Assembly (NCBI RefSeq): GCF_933775445.1
Contig: NC_065872.1
Span: 21,824,001 to 21,888,000 of the forward strand
DNA length: 64,000 nt
Origin: Argentina anserina
Taxonomy: Eukaryota > Streptophyta > Magnoliopsida > Rosales > Rosaceae
Direction: 5' to 3'
The translations under genes were made by a program, and so were the position numbers. Below the pieces are notes generated by a model, which saw nothing but the letters and a program-made list of their open reading frames with translations, had not been told where the DNA came from and searched no databases. Below are positions 36,201 through 48,225 of this stretch, one piece after another. Numbering within the stretch: the stretch's first letter is position 1; each line of letters begins with the position of its first letter.

Positions 36201-36700
36201 CGGAAACGCCGGAACAGTAACCAAAAAAAACGACGTCAATTTTGACGTTCCGAGGTCCGTTTTCCAAATTGTAAGGTCCAAAATCACAATGTAGTGCTAT
36301 TGGGGTCCCATGTAACCCAAAAGCGGCCAATTTAAAAACCACGTGAGTTGCAAACGTTGACCATGCATGCTAAGCCAAGGCAAATAAAATTCTCACAACT
36401 CCATCTTGTAAACAAGAAATATGAGAAATTTTATAGAATACGCCAATATTTAATACAACACAACCAAACTTCCAATTCCAATAGACAACTTAAGCTAAAG
36501 TCGAGCAAGAAACATGACAATGCCAACGTCATACTTGAAAAATAGTAAGCAGAAAACATAGTCAAAATAGATTGACTAATCAGAAGTCCGTAGCAACAAA
36601 ATCTTGCATATCGGATCAAGCGGAGCCTTAGCCTGAGGCTCAAAATGTTTGCTTACTTGAGAATGGAAGAATTTTACTTTTCCATCTCCAAAATTCCCTC
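33300..36700 (-). pseudogene. Gag-Pol remnants of the minus-strand Copia A copy
   Basis: Only pieces are recognisable. RT shows the strand before the Pro-rich loop near 33400 and the LRR-rich junction near 33340. Integrase is visible as MMIRVLCNSHDH at about 35370 (minus) with the long zinc-finger insert and CKASSLARF near 35100. Protease is ECLANCVITHTVLRR near 35700. Most of gag, part of RT and all of RNase H are deleted or too diverged. No segment is translatable over more than about 116 codons. It is useful as an independent comparison for which odd features of family A are ancestral. Confidence 0.75.
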
Positions 36701-37602
36701 AAGAAATAGATACAAGTGCCAAAAATGGCATGCGTTTCTTGGATGTGGAGTATGCATCAAGGTCAACTCTGATAATACAACGTCATAGACGTTCATTAAA
36801 TCACTTGAAGTATGTCCTATAGAATTCGTTATTTTTGGGATCTTTTGTCAGCAAATAGTGCTGCATCAGAGTAATGAATCAACTCAAATAAATGAGTACG
36901 TAGACCTTGAGATTATCGTTTATAGACATGAGTTTAAGAAAACTCAAACATTCAAATAACAGTCGCGATGGCGACGCATCCATGACAAACGAGGGTTCTA
37001 TAGGTTTCGAATAATCGAAATATTCAAGTATGTAACCGGAATTAGAAGGGTTGTGATGTATATGGTCACAAAATAATCGATGCATATCAGCGATTCTCAT
37101 GATCGCACCCAAAACAGCGGTGCACTCAGGCGACCACACGAAATCGATTTCTTCCCTTTAAATAATAACGTGACTCCCCTAGGACCGTCACACGAAAAAC
37201 GTCGACCAAGAGGGGAATCATATCCCTCTTTGGTCTCATCGGCGTTATAAGAAAAGCCGGAAAAGAAGACATGAAAAAGGCTAATAGCGCCCGATAATTT
37301 ATATATATATGTTCAAAAGTAGCAACTTTAAGAAAAACATACTTGTTGGTCTGCCAAATAGACCGCATATAATTAAATTGCTCTGCAAATCGATCGTCAT
37401 GCATGAAGTTGCTTGATGAATTCCTTTTCGATCTTCGTCTGATGACATAAAAATCTTGGGAGAATACGATCGAAATCGTAAGTAGATGACAAAAGTATCG
37501 TCTATCTCGGCATGAATGTCATCACCATAGTACGACGAGCAATGATTTTACCTATATGAGCACGTGAAATATCGTTAGAAATAAAAACGTGTCAATGAAC
37601 AT

Positions 37603-38053
37603 TTAAATAATGAAATAGGAAAAAGGAAAAAGGAAAAAGGAAAAAGGAAAAGAAAATATAGTAGAAGCCCAAAGGGCTATTGTTCTCGGTAGGCCATAGG
37701 CCCAAAAGGGTAGAGAAGACGATAGTAGCTTCTCTTGAGCAAAGAGTTTGCTTGTGCAGTTCGCGTTTCTTGCATATATATGCGGGAGGTTCAATTTTGA
37801 ATCCTCTGATGCGGGGTCTTGCGGGGCAAAAAGATGTTTTTGCGGAGCGAATGCGGAAGAAACCCTGCGGGGCTGCGGGGGCTGCGTGCAGGGGCAACTG
37901 GGGGGTCGCAGGGGCTGCAGGGCAGAATCTGTGTGTGGGGCTGCGGGGGGCTGTGATGCGGGGCTGCGATGCGGGGGCTGCAGGGGTGCATGCAGGGGTG
38001 CGTGCAGGGGCGATGCAGGGGCAGCGTGCAGGGGTGTTGCAGAGGTAGCGGGT
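37603..38053 (-). other. Leader region of the minus-strand Copia A copy
   Basis: GC-rich, with repeated GGGGCTGC-type phrases that correspond to the leader repeats of the other copy. A run of GGAAAAA units lies at 37618-37650. Apparent Cys/Gly-rich frames on the plus strand (37680-38062) are by-products of this composition. Confidence 0.65.
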
Positions 38054-38070
38054 AAACCCTAAACCCTAAA
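38054..38070. repeat. Short telomere-like motif at the retroelement junction
   Basis: AAACCCTAAACCCTAAA lies exactly where the minus-strand Copia A leader meets the truncated LTR of the next element. The corresponding place in the other Copia A copy lacks this repeat. Confidence 0.7.
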
Positions 38071-38327
38071 GATTCTCTATATATAGATGGTAAACGTCCC
38101 TGTTATCACTACGAGTTATTTGCGTAAGTTTCTGTCCATTGAGAAAGCAGAGAGTAGTGACTAACAGAAGACTTTGCCTAGCACCTTGCGACTTCGGATT
38201 AAGGCACAATGGATCACGGTGTCGTCGTTCATGAAGATGGTAAGTTAATCTCATTCAATAAGTTAACGATTAGTTGTTCTGCATATGATCTTTGGTTTTG
38301 TACTCATATCATGTAATTTGATTTACA
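38067..38327 (+). repeat. Truncated 5' LTR, Copia family B
   Basis: It corresponds to 46372-46632, the last 261 bp of the complete LTR. It ends TTTACA, followed by TA and the PBS. The first 243 bp of the LTR are missing. Confidence 0.9.
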
Positions 38328-38329
38328 TA

Positions 38330-38341
38330 TGGTATCAGAGC
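38330..38341 (+). other. Primer binding site, Copia family B
   Basis: TGGTATCAGAGC, the standard initiator-Met tRNA complement, two bases after the LTR. Confidence 0.92.
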
Positions 38342-38420
38342 AATTATGAGCACAAAAATCAGTTTTGCATAACTAAAAATCGGTTTTAGATTTTAACAAA
38401 AAAAAAAAAGATGGTGTACT

Positions 38421-38556
38421 TGATGGTCGCGAGCGTTACTTGATGGTCGCGAGCATTGTTTGATGGTCACGAGCGTCACTGAGGATCGCGAGCGTCACTG
38501 AGGATCGCGAGCGTCACTGAGGATCGCGAGCGTTACGAAAGGTTGCGAGCGTTACT
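38421..38556 (+). repeat. Tandem GGTCGCGAGC repeats in the Copia B leader
   Basis: Seven units of 19-20 bp: three of the TGATGGTCGCGAGCGTTACT type, three of the GAGGATCGCGAGCGTCACT type, and one diverged. The core TCGCGAGC is the reverse complement of the core in the Copia A leader repeat. It lies in the untranslated leader. Confidence 0.9.
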
Positions 38557-39715
38557 ACTAAGGAATTTTGTTTTACGGGTCGAACCAGTTGCAAACAGGC
38601 GGATCCGGTCTCAACCAAATCCGAACTCAAGAACAACAACCCAGAAAATTTTTAGCCGTTGTGTTTTTCACAACGTTGAGTTTCTAGATTTGGGAAGACG
38701 ACTGGATCGGAAGCGATTGAGACCTTTACGTCTCTTACTGGATTCATAACCCAAAGAGAATTGTTGCTGATTCAAAAATTTGTTCTATGCTTCCGCTCAA
38801 AAACTGCAGCAAATTTGGGGAGAAAGCAAAACAGGTTTTTCTTAAAGGTTTTCCGATTTCAATTTAAGCAGGTTATATGAAGTATATATATATATATATA
38901 TGTATATGAATATACATAAGAACCCTAGAGCACACCCAGCGTACATGTAAGAGTAGCTTAGACACTTGGATTGTGGTTGACGTGTGGTTCCTGTATGGCT
39001 GGAAAATTTAATTTTCTATGCAAATATATACTCTATGGTTGAATTGAATGATTACATTCTATGTGTGTGTTGTAATTGATGGACAATGAATGCAGAAGTT
39101 TAAAATCTCCCAATTTTATACACTGTAAAAGGTTTACATGGCACAGAGCTTCGTTTTCTTATAAAGATTATCTGGGTAGAAAACAAAGTTATAAGCTCAA
39201 AATTGGTTTGTGGTTTCCAGTTGGTATAATTGAACATATTGCACAAAGCATTCTTCTTTTATATATGCAGAGAATTTTCAAGATAACAAACTGAAAAGTT
39301 ATGTTCTGTGTTTTTAAATTCATATTTTATTCTTCCAAAGAAGTGGTTAAAATATGATTTTAGAATACAGACAACAATAAGCATATTTTATGAAAATAAA
39401 TTCGGATACTTGGAATTAGATCTTTTGTCTAAAGATGTTGATTTGATTGTTTGGATAACATGTTTTTATCTTGTGTGGCTTATTGAAAAGAATTACAGAA
39501 TGTTAAGTAATTGCTCAAAAGTATTGCTTAATGTTGATTAAAGTTATGGATTGAATTACATGCAAGTATATGACTGTGTTGTTTTATGGTATTTTTGTTT
39601 TATGCTTGTCTTGATTGGCATTGTATGACAAAACATAAAACACTGAAAGCTAAGAACTCACAAAATCTTCTTTTGCTCTTTAGGTAACACCTACCTCACC
39701 TTCAACAGTGTTTTA

Positions 39716-42700
39716 ATGCTTACTGGGTCAAACTTTAGAGTTTGGAAGGATTCTGTAGAAACTTATATCACCATGAATGATAAGATAGGCTATTGTTTTC
39801 AAGAGGATAGACCTGAAACACCAGCAGAAGATGATAAAACCACAGTCAAAGCTAACTATAAAAAGTGGATGCATTCAAACATGATGGCTAAGAATGTTAT
39901 TAGGCAGTCTATGTCTAAAAGCATTAGAGGATGCGTGGCTGAGCCGGAATTTGCTACTGATTTTCTGGAGGCCGTGTCAGCTAAGTTCAAGGAGAGTGAG
40001 AAAGCTGAGATAGCTAGGCTAAACAAGGAATATCATAGCCTGTAATACTCAGGAATTGGAGGAGTCAGGGAGCATTTATTAAAGTTGATTAATATCAAAA
40101 ATAGGCTTCAAGTGATGATGGTGGAAGTACAAGACACCTTGCTGGTGCATCATGCACTGGACACACTTCCAAGCAGTTTTGACCATCTCAGGACTAGCTA
40201 TAATGCTCAAAAGGAAAACTGGACTCTAGATGAACTAATAGCCATCTGTTCTGATGAGGAGGAGAGGATTAAGAAGCAAACCCCAACTATTTACCTGCTT
40301 GAAAAGCCTAAGAAAAGGAAGTCACATCCACAGAACAAGCTTAAGCCTAACAAGATCATCTCTAAGACATCAGTAACCACAGGGCCAAAGGATAACAAAC
40401 CATTCAGATTCAAGTGCTACTTTTGTAAGAAAGTAGGTCACATGAAAAAGGATTGTACTGGCTATAAGGCTTGGCTAGCTAAAAAGGGTAAGATTATTTC
40501 TAATACCGTTTTTTCTTTAGAAGTTAATCTTGTTAATATCAATCCACAATCTTGGTGGATTTATTCCGGGTCACCTATTCACATAACTAATTCCTTACAG
40601 GGGTTCAAAAAGACCAGGACTCCAAGAAGTGAGGATGTTAGATTGCGTGTTGGAAACGGGATGAAGGTGGCAGTAAAAGCTGCAGGATGTCTTAGGCTTG
40701 ATTTAGGATCAGGAAAATTTCTAGTTTTGAATAACGTTTATTATGTGCCTTCCATGAGAAGGAATTTAGTTTCAGTTTCTCAATTGGTTAAAGCTGGATG
40801 TAGTTTTTTGATTGAAAATAAAGGAATTCTTATTTTTCGGAATAAAGAGCAAATTGGTTTTGGTGTGATATTGGATGATCATATAAAGTTAAATTGTTCA
40901 ATATCTCAACAAGATATTTCTTTTGTTGAGACAGATAACACTAAAAGTACTAGCACCTTAACTGGTGTTAAGAAAACCAAGAACAATGAAAAATCTGCAT
41001 ATTTATGGTATAGAAGATTATGCCATGTATCCAAAGAGAGACTGAAACTATTAGTAAGGAACAACATTTTAAACGAGTTACACTTTTCAGACCCTCATGA
41101 TTGTATTAAATGTTTTAAGGGTAAGATGACAAACAAACGGAAAAAGACTGCAGTAAGAAGTAAAGAGTTGTTGGAACTCATACACACTGATATTTGTGGT
41201 CCATTTAAACACCAAACTATCTATGGAAACGTGTATTTCATTACATTCATTGATGATTTTTCTCTAGATACGGTTATGTTTCTCTACTCTTAGAAAAATC
41301 ACAGGCACTTTAAGCTTTTCAAATCTTTAAGGCTGAGGTAGAGAATCAACTAGAGAGAAAGATCAAAACAGTAAGATTAGATAGAGGTGGGGAATTTTAT
41401 GGAAAATATACAGAAACGGGTCAACAAAAGGGTCCTTTTGCCTTGTATCTGCAAGAGAATCGAATTAAAGCTCAATATACAATACCCTATAATCCCCAAC
41501 AAAATGGTGTTGCAGAGAGAAAGAATAGAACCCTTCTAAATATGGTTAGGTGTATGATGTGTACTACTGGTTTGCCAAAATTCTTATGGGGAGAGGCTTT
41601 AAAAATTGCAAATTATATTTGCAACAGAACACCAAGTAAAGCCATAGAGAAAACTTCTTTTGAATTATGGTGTGGTAGAAAACCAAGTCTTTTTCATTGT
41701 CATGTATGGGGTTGTCAAGCAGAAGCTCAGATTTATAATCTAAAAATGAGCAAGCTTGATGAAAAGTCTGTTAGCTGCTATTTCATAGGTTATCCAGATA
41801 AATCTAAAGGTTACAAGTTATATTCTACTAAACACTCACCCAAAATTTTTGAAACTCATCAAGTAAAATTCATAAATGAGAAAATTCACAATACAATTTA
41901 TGAGGATTTATCTTCAGATTTTGAAAAACTTGTGATGGATGAGGATTTAGCAAATACATTACCTTTTGATAATGATAATGAATTAGCAGATGACATCATT
42001 AGAGAAAATCAAGATGCTGATGATCATGAAATTGATCAAGGAATGCAAATTGACAATCCATAAAATAATATAGTTGTTCAGAATCCTCCCATTGCTGCAG
42101 TGACACCTGTAGCAGAACCTAATCTAATTCCACAACCTCCACAGCCTCAAAATAATCCAATTCCAGCTCTTCCTCAAAATCCTATGCTTAGAAGATCTGA
42201 AAGAGCTAGAAAAGCAAAATGGGGGGGGGGAATTGTCCTTACATTGTCAGTTATCTAACTGAGGCAGACGTAGTAGATGATTGTGCAGAAGACAATGATC
42301 CAACAAATTTTGTTCAAGCTACAGAATGTGTTGAGTCAAAGAAGTGGCAAGAAGCTATGCAATCTGAAATTGAGTCAATGGATAAAAATGGAGTTTGGGA
42401 ATTAGTTGAAGCTGATCCAAGTCAAAAGGCAATTGGCTGCAAGTGGGTTAACAAAACCAAGAAAGATGCAACAGGAAACACTGAAAGACATAAGGCAAGG
42501 TTAGTTGCAAAATGATTTACGCAGAAAGAAGACATAGACTACACTGAGACTTTTTCTCCAGTTTCTTGTAAAGATTCTGTTGGGATTATTATGGCGTTAG
42601 TTGCACACTATGATATGGAGCTACACCAAATGGATGTCAAGACAGCCTTCTTAAATGGAGAGCTTAATGAAGTGATCTACATGAAACAACAAGAAGGATT

Positions 42701-45521
42701 TATTGAAGCAGGGAATAAGAATTTGGTCTGCAAGCTGAAGAAATCAATTTATGGACTCAAGCAAGCTTCCAGGCATTGGTACAAGAAATTTGACTCAGTG
42801 ATTTCCTCTTTTGGCTTCACTGAAAATCTAGTTGATGAGTGTGTTTATTTAAAAACAGTTGGAGATCAATTTATTTTATTAGTACTATATGTTGATGATA
42901 TACTTTTGGCTAGCAGCAATCTAAAACTGCTAAAAGATACCAGAAGCTTTCTGTCAAAGAATTTTGACATGAAAGATCTAGGTGAAGCATCATATGTACT
43001 AGGGATTGAGATTAAAAGAGATAGAACACAGAAACTGTTGGGATTGTCCCAAGAAAATTACATTTCTAAAGTTCTGAAAAGATTTAGTATGGAACTCTGG
43101 AGGAGAAGTTCCAATGTCTAAAGGTGACAAGCTCACGAAAGGTCAACAGCCACAAACTGAAATTGAGAAGAAGAACATGAAGTCAAAGCCTTATGCAAGA
43201 TTAGTTGGAAGCCTCATGTATGCTCAAGTTTGCACAAGACCTGACTTAGACTGTGTTTGGTGCAGCTGTAACTTATAAGATAAGTTGACTTATACTTATT
43301 TATGAGAATAAGTTTCTGATAAATTAAGTAGCTGAACGTTTGGTAAACTGACTTTTTTATAAATGATTTTCAATTACATAAGTTGGGCAGAGTGTTTGGT
43401 AAATTAAAACTGACTTATGCTTTTGTTTATAGAATGACCAATTTGGACATTAGATGATTTTAAATATCTCTTTTTTTTAAGATATAATTTCTATTTCTTT
43501 ACTAATATAATTTTTCTTAATCAGTATGACTTTGGGTGTTCATGATTAAATGGTTGAGCAAAACAAGTTGTAGAGAATGACACTCCTCCATTTTGTGCCC
43601 CAATTATATCAAGCAATTGATCAAGCTTTCACTCAGCTGATGCATGACTCACAAGATTACCTGGGCACAAAAAATCTAGGCTCTGGGAAATGGGGAATGC
43701 TTGGAGGTATTCAAGATGATTTCAAATAAGTAATACACAAAGTAGGACAGTTAGCTCATGTAGAAGCTATACATTAGAGTCTGAAAACTTAAATTTTTTT
43801 CCTTAATTTGACGAGACATGTCTCCAAAAGACCACACGAGTAGTCGAGTACGATCAAGTCTAAACACTCCACACAGTAAAGATTAATCATGGATTCATGG
43901 ACAAAGCTGAATGGTCAAATTTATCGTTCGTTGAACAAGATCTACAAGGAGATGCAGAATCATATATCTAAATGATAGGTATATCACAAATGAATTGAAA
44001 ATCGACAAATTTCTTGCCCACTTCAGCAAACATAACCTTTTGCAGGTTTCCACAAGATCAACATGCAGACTACCCAAAATTTTGCAGGTTTCCTCAAGAT
44101 GAACTCCATTGTAACAAAAGCGAAATGAACAATCCATTTCACCACTCAATTTATCCATTGGTTGTACTTCCAATCTAAAGGAAACATTTCAGATTCAAGT
44201 TATTAACCAAAACATCCCTATGTGAATATCAATATGCATTCACAAATCTGCATTATAACCCACAAACTGGTTAGATTTGATTAAAAACACATTCCATGCC
44301 GATTTATCTTTTAATTTTACTTAATTAAAGCTTTAAAGATCAAGAAGGCGGAGACCCAATTAATGTTAGCCTAAATTATAGGATTTCTCGTCTTATCACA
44401 TTCGGGGGAAGCATAATTGTAGAGAGCTTTGGGAAACAAGAACGCACAGCCGCCCAGAAAGCAAGAACAATTAACAGATTCACTGACATGAAAAAGCGAA
44501 TTATGTAATTAATCAAATACAACCCCTTATCGAATTCGAGGTGGCCAAGGGCGGTAGCGAAATTGGAGGGGCCTATGGATGAACAATGTCGCCCATTGAG
44601 AGAGAGTCAACGGAAAAGATAGAACTGAAGTCTAAAAAAAAAGAAGAGAAGTTGTAGTCGTGTAATATCTTCGACTTTGAGAGGGTACTTAATGTCTTTA
44701 CGAAAATTTCATTTATTCGCGAGTATCTCCGTGTTTTCGGTGACTTCTACTTATTTCTAAAAGGAAGGGATTCTTGACTTTTGCTTATGGCTTCAAAACG
44801 TCCTCACTTATAAGAAAAGTAGCTATTGATTGTTTACCAAACACCAACTTCGCCTTAACTTATAAGAAAAGTAGCTGATAAGCTGCACCAAACGCAACCT
44901 TAGCTTTTGCAGTTGGGATGTTATCAAGGTTTCAATCTAATCCAGGTTATGAACACTGGGTTGCAGGGAAAAAGGTATTGAGGTATCAACTACAGAAGAC
45001 AAAGAATCACGTGCTACTTTACAGACAAGTCAAGGATTTGAAGGTTATTGGATTTTCAGATTCTGATTTTGCAGGGAATTACCCTGATTCAAAGAAGTCC
45101 ACTTGTGGATACGTGTACATGCTAGCAGGAGGAGCTATTGCCTGGAACACTATGAAGCATGCATTGATCACAACCTCAACCATGCAAGCTGAGTACATAG
45201 CAGTATATGAAGCAGTATGTGAAGGGGTATGGATAAGAAATTTTCTACAGCAAACTCAAATACTCAGTCACATTGTGGAAGACAAATTGGAAGTCTTTTG
45301 TGACAATGAGGCAGCTGTGTACTTCTGCAAGAACAATAAGAGATCTAGCAATTCCAAGCATGTATTACAGTGTTAGGGAGAGGATTAAAAGGGGTGAGTT
45401 AGTGGTTCTAAGCATAGATACAAACTCACAACTAGCTGATCATTTCACAAAAGCATTACCAGTTAAAGTGTTCAAGAAACACATAGAGAGCATAGGCATT
45501 TTGCCTAACTTAGATGCTTGA
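39716..45521 (+). pseudogene. Copia family B Gag-Pol
   Basis: Gag starts MLTGSNFRVWKDSVETYI (39716). After a TAA at 40043 the frame resumes and reaches a CCHC knuckle CYFCKKVGHMKKDC (about 40420). The protease site is degenerate (WWIYSGSPIHI, with Tyr where Asp is expected). Integrase: LWYRRLCHVS, CIKCFKGK, HTDICGP, then a frameshift near 41300-41340, VRLDRGGEF, and NGVAERKNRT with the catalytic Glu. A G-run (about 42221-42230) shifts frame into RT, and a TGA at 42513 follows. RT: QMDVKTAFLNGEL, SIYGLKQASRHWY, YVDDILLAS. A frameshift lies near 43095. RNase H (44918-45521) has GFSDSDFAGN, TSTMQAEYIAVYEA and FCDNEAA. A MITE (43249-44899) separates RT from RNase H. Confidence 0.93.
43249..44899. 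mobile_element. Non-autonomous PIF/Harbinger-like MITE, 1651 bp
   Basis: It is inserted in the RT-RNase H connection of Copia B and splits an otherwise continuous DLAFAVG-type coding motif. Its termini, GACTGTGTTTGGTGCAGCT and the reverse of AGCTGCACCAAACGCAACC, match at 16 of 19. The 3-bp TTA on both sides (43246-43248, 44900-44902) fits the Harbinger TWA target preference. ACTTATAAG subterminal motifs recur at both ends. I see no transposase, and internal frames are short. A hAT origin is less likely because no 8-bp duplication is present. Confidence 0.75.
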
Positions 45522-46117
45522 GGTCAGTGGGAGCTAAGTCCAGTAGGAGCAAACTAAAATTTACAAGTTTCGAGTTCTTGTTTTAATTATCATTGTGATA
45601 ACAGTTTTCTTTGTTTTAAATAAAGTCTTGATGTATTTCAGAATTGTTATGTCATGTTGCAGCTTTACATTAGTTTCTGAAAACTTATACAAATAAGTTA
45701 CAGTTGTATATATACTTGCATATCAGATGACTTTAATCATGTCTAGCATGATGATATGGTTCAAGCAAGTTATAAAGTCATTGTTGTCTAGTTTATTGCT
45801 TGAAGTTCTAGTTTTAGAACATACGATAGGACTTGATGTATATATATATTCTATACTTGTTAATACACATTATATATATATATATATCTCAATACTGAGG
45901 TTTTGGACATATGTATTTTGCAGGAGCTTATGTTATAGCAAAGAAACTCTGTATTTTTGTTAAAGTGTAACTCGTTTCTTGTTCTGCATAAGTAACTGCA
46001 AGGTGACCATGTTGTGATGGGATTTTTGATTAAATTGTTTCTAGCGCGCACTACAGTAGGTAGTATAGTTTCTGACATTATAGGAACTTGATTTTCATAA
46101 ACCGGAAGTGATTGTCC

Positions 46118-46128
46118 AAGTGGGAGAT
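46118..46128 (+). other. Polypurine tract, Copia family B
   Basis: AAGTGGGAGAT directly precedes the 3' LTR. Confidence 0.8.
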
Positions 46129-46632
46129 TGTTAGATCAATTTTGGACGTATCACATATTATATGATTATCATGTTTAATGTCATAATCTATTTCTACATG
46201 GAAACAAAGATAGTATCAAATCTAGTTCCTAATGATTTCGTGTATTATATTATTATGGTAAGGAATCCTAATTTAAGTCTAGAAGTAAGACTACAAATCA
46301 GTATTGAATCATGAATCTAAATAAGATTACTTAACTTACAAGATGTTTTTAATGGAAGGACTCTTAAGGGTTAAAGATTCTCTATATATAGATGGTAAAC
46401 GTCCATGTTATTACTACGAGTTATTTGCGTAAGTTTATGTCCATTGAGAAAGCAGAGAGTAGTGACTAACAGAAGACTTTGCCTAGCACCTTGCGACTTC
46501 GGATTAAGGCACAATGGATCATGGTGTCGTCGTTCATGAAGATGGTAAGTTAATCTCATTCACTAAGTTAACGATTAGTTGTTATGCATATGATCTTTGG
46601 TTTTATACTCATATCATGTAATTTGATTTACA
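46129..46632 (+). repeat. 3' LTR, Copia family B
   Basis: 504 bp from TGTTAGATCAATTTTGG to TTTACA. It is the complete copy of the LTR that survives only in part at 38067-38327. Confidence 0.9.
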
Positions 46633-48082
46633 TATGGTACCTCAGCAATTACTTACTGGTCTCCTCTCTTTATCTATTTCTTTCAACTTGTCGTCAAACA
46701 GCTTCACTGGTTCTATTCCCTTTGAGATTGGAAAGTTGACTACTCTAAGTCAGCTAGACATTTCTAACAATATGTTTTCAGGAGAACTTCCTGGCAGCCT
46801 AAGTAGTTGCCAGAGTCTAGAAGTCCTACACTTGCAAGGCAACTTCTTCAACTGGATAATCCCTACATCTATGCAGGACTTGAGAGGTATTCGAGATCTT
46901 GACCTTTCTCGCAACAATTTCTCAGGTGCTATTCCACAATTTCTTGCGAAATTAAACTTGGCGCAGTACCAACTGGTGGTGTTTTTAAGATTAAAAGTGT
47001 TGTTTCACTTGCTGGAAATGCTAGACTTTGTGGAGGTATGGCTAGTCTTAAACTTCCCCCCTGTAAGCTTAAGGAGTCTAAAGGAGTTAGGCTATCTTGG
47101 AGAATTATACTATCTCGTTGGTATTTGGATTCACTCTCTTGGGATTTTCTTTGGTGTTGTGTCTTTTCCATTTTCAGAAGAAAAGACAATAAACTAAATC
47201 AAGCACTTTGGGGAATTCTGTTCTGCAAGTTTCATATGCTACACTCCTAAAAGCTACCAATAGCTTTTCTCCGGCTAATTTGATTGGTGTGGGCGCATTT
47301 GGGTCTGTTTACAAAGGAATTCTTGCCGATGATGGAGTCTTTGTTGCTGTGAAGGTACTTAACATGTTACACCAGGGAGCATCTAAGAGTTTCATGGCCG
47401 AATGTGAGGTGTTGAGAAATATCAGACATCAAAATTTGGTCAAGATAATAACTGCATGTTCGAGCATTGATTTCAGCGGCAATGATTTTAAGGCTCTTGT
47501 TTATGAGTTCATGGACAACGGGAGCTTGGAGGAGTGGTTACATCCATCTATTGGAACTGGAGAGGTAATAGAATCATCCAAAAGTTTAAATCTTAATCAG
47601 AGGCTTGGCAGTTGGCATTGCTATTGATGTTGCTAGTGCATTAAATTATCTTCACAACCATTGTGAGACACCGATCGTTCACTGCGATCTCAAGCCAAGC
47701 AACGTCCTCTTGGATAGCGACATGACTGGACATGTTTCGGACTTTGGGCTGTCAAAATTTCTCTTAGTTCCAACTACTAGTGTTAGTGGAAATCAATCAA
47801 GCTCCATCGGAATTAGAGGATCGGTTGGGTATGCTGCTCCACGTAACTCTTCTCATATGCTTTAAATTTATTGTCCCATGTTTTAGTATAATATAATTCT
47901 ACAACAATAAGCGCTTTTGAATTCGATTTATGCACAATCGTAGCTACAAGTATATGTGATATGTGTAAATTGTAGAGTATGGTATGGGAAGTGAGGTATC
48001 CGCAAACGGGGATGTCTACAGCTTTGGCATTCTCTTGTTAGAAATGTTTACCGGGATCGGCCCATCAATCATATGTTCAGTG
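46633..48082 (+). pseudogene. LRR receptor-like kinase (class XII), 3' half
   Basis: This continues the gene begun at 30679. Last LRRs: LSISFNLSSNSFTGSIPFEI and LEVLHLQGNFFNWIIPTSM, then DLSRNNFSGAIPQFL. A frameshift near 46950-47040 and another through the degenerate transmembrane region precede the kinase. Kinase motifs: [13 protein letters not shown] glycine loop, VAVKVL catalytic Lys, HCDLKPSN (Cys before Asp, so a non-RD kinase), SDFGLSK. The frame changes near 47610. An intron with GT at 47843 and AG at 47975 falls after GYAAP, followed by [20 protein letters not shown], a junction typical of this class. The reading ends near 48080, where foreign sequence begins, so the C-terminal lobe is missing. 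About 25 residues of LRR are also missing relative to the 5' half. Confidence 0.85.
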
Positions 48083-48225
48083 TCAGGACCGGCCCTGAGG
48101 GATTTGAGGCCTACGAAGAAAAAAAAAGGGCCCTTATACAAAAAAAAACGATTTTTTTTTCGGATTTCCAATCATATTTTTTTTTCTTTAATCAATAAAC
48201 GTGCGTTCTTTTCCTAATTGAAGAT
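48083..48225. mobile_element. Fragment of a DNA-transposon-like sequence
   Basis: It begins GTCAGGACCGGCCCTGAGGG, a GC palindrome-type end seen in many plant DNA transposons, followed by A- and T-runs. It interrupts the kinase domain. The other end could not be identified with certainty. Confidence 0.35.

Larger units (their letters stand above)
31967..38066 (-). mobile_element. Degraded Copia family A copy, 5' LTR missing
   Basis: The LTR 31967-32140 (minus strand) matches the 185-bp LTR of 18797-26199. The adjacent sequence matches that element's region before its 3' LTR. Further right, in reverse order, come remnants of RT (about 33300-33550), the GC-rich integrase-RT linker (about 34000-34110), integrase and zinc-finger region (about 34300-35400), protease (about 35700-35760), the CCGGC-rich gap (about 35900-36350), traces of gag, and the leader (about 37130-38050). 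Large internal deletions and many stops are present. The expected 5' LTR is absent: the leader runs directly into a truncated LTR of another element at about 38066. Confidence 0.88.
38067..46632 (+). mobile_element. Ty1/Copia LTR retrotransposon (family B), 5' LTR truncated
   Basis: The 3' LTR is complete (46129-46632, 504 bp). The 5' LTR keeps only its last 261 bp (38067-38327), with about 7 differences (about 97% identical). The PBS TGGTATCAGAGC at 38330-38341 matches initiator tRNA-Met. Gene order is gag, protease, integrase, RT, RNase H. It is broken by several stops and frameshifts and by a MITE in the RNase H region. The element sits in the LRR kinase gene, which resumes immediately after the 3' LTR. 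Confidence 0.93.

Noticed and set aside
37680..38062. Gly/Cys-rich plus-strand frames resembling a secreted peptide
   Set aside because: They lie antisense to the leader of the minus-strand Copia copy and arise from GGGGCTGC repeats.
38421..38556. Regularly spaced repeats resembling a small CRISPR array
   Set aside because: Units are contiguous 19-20-bp tandem copies without unique spacers, in a plant retrotransposon leader.
43895..44173. 92-codon minus-strand frame inside the Harbinger-like MITE, considered as transposase
   Set aside because: No DDE or Myb-like motif. Too short and without similarity I can recognise.
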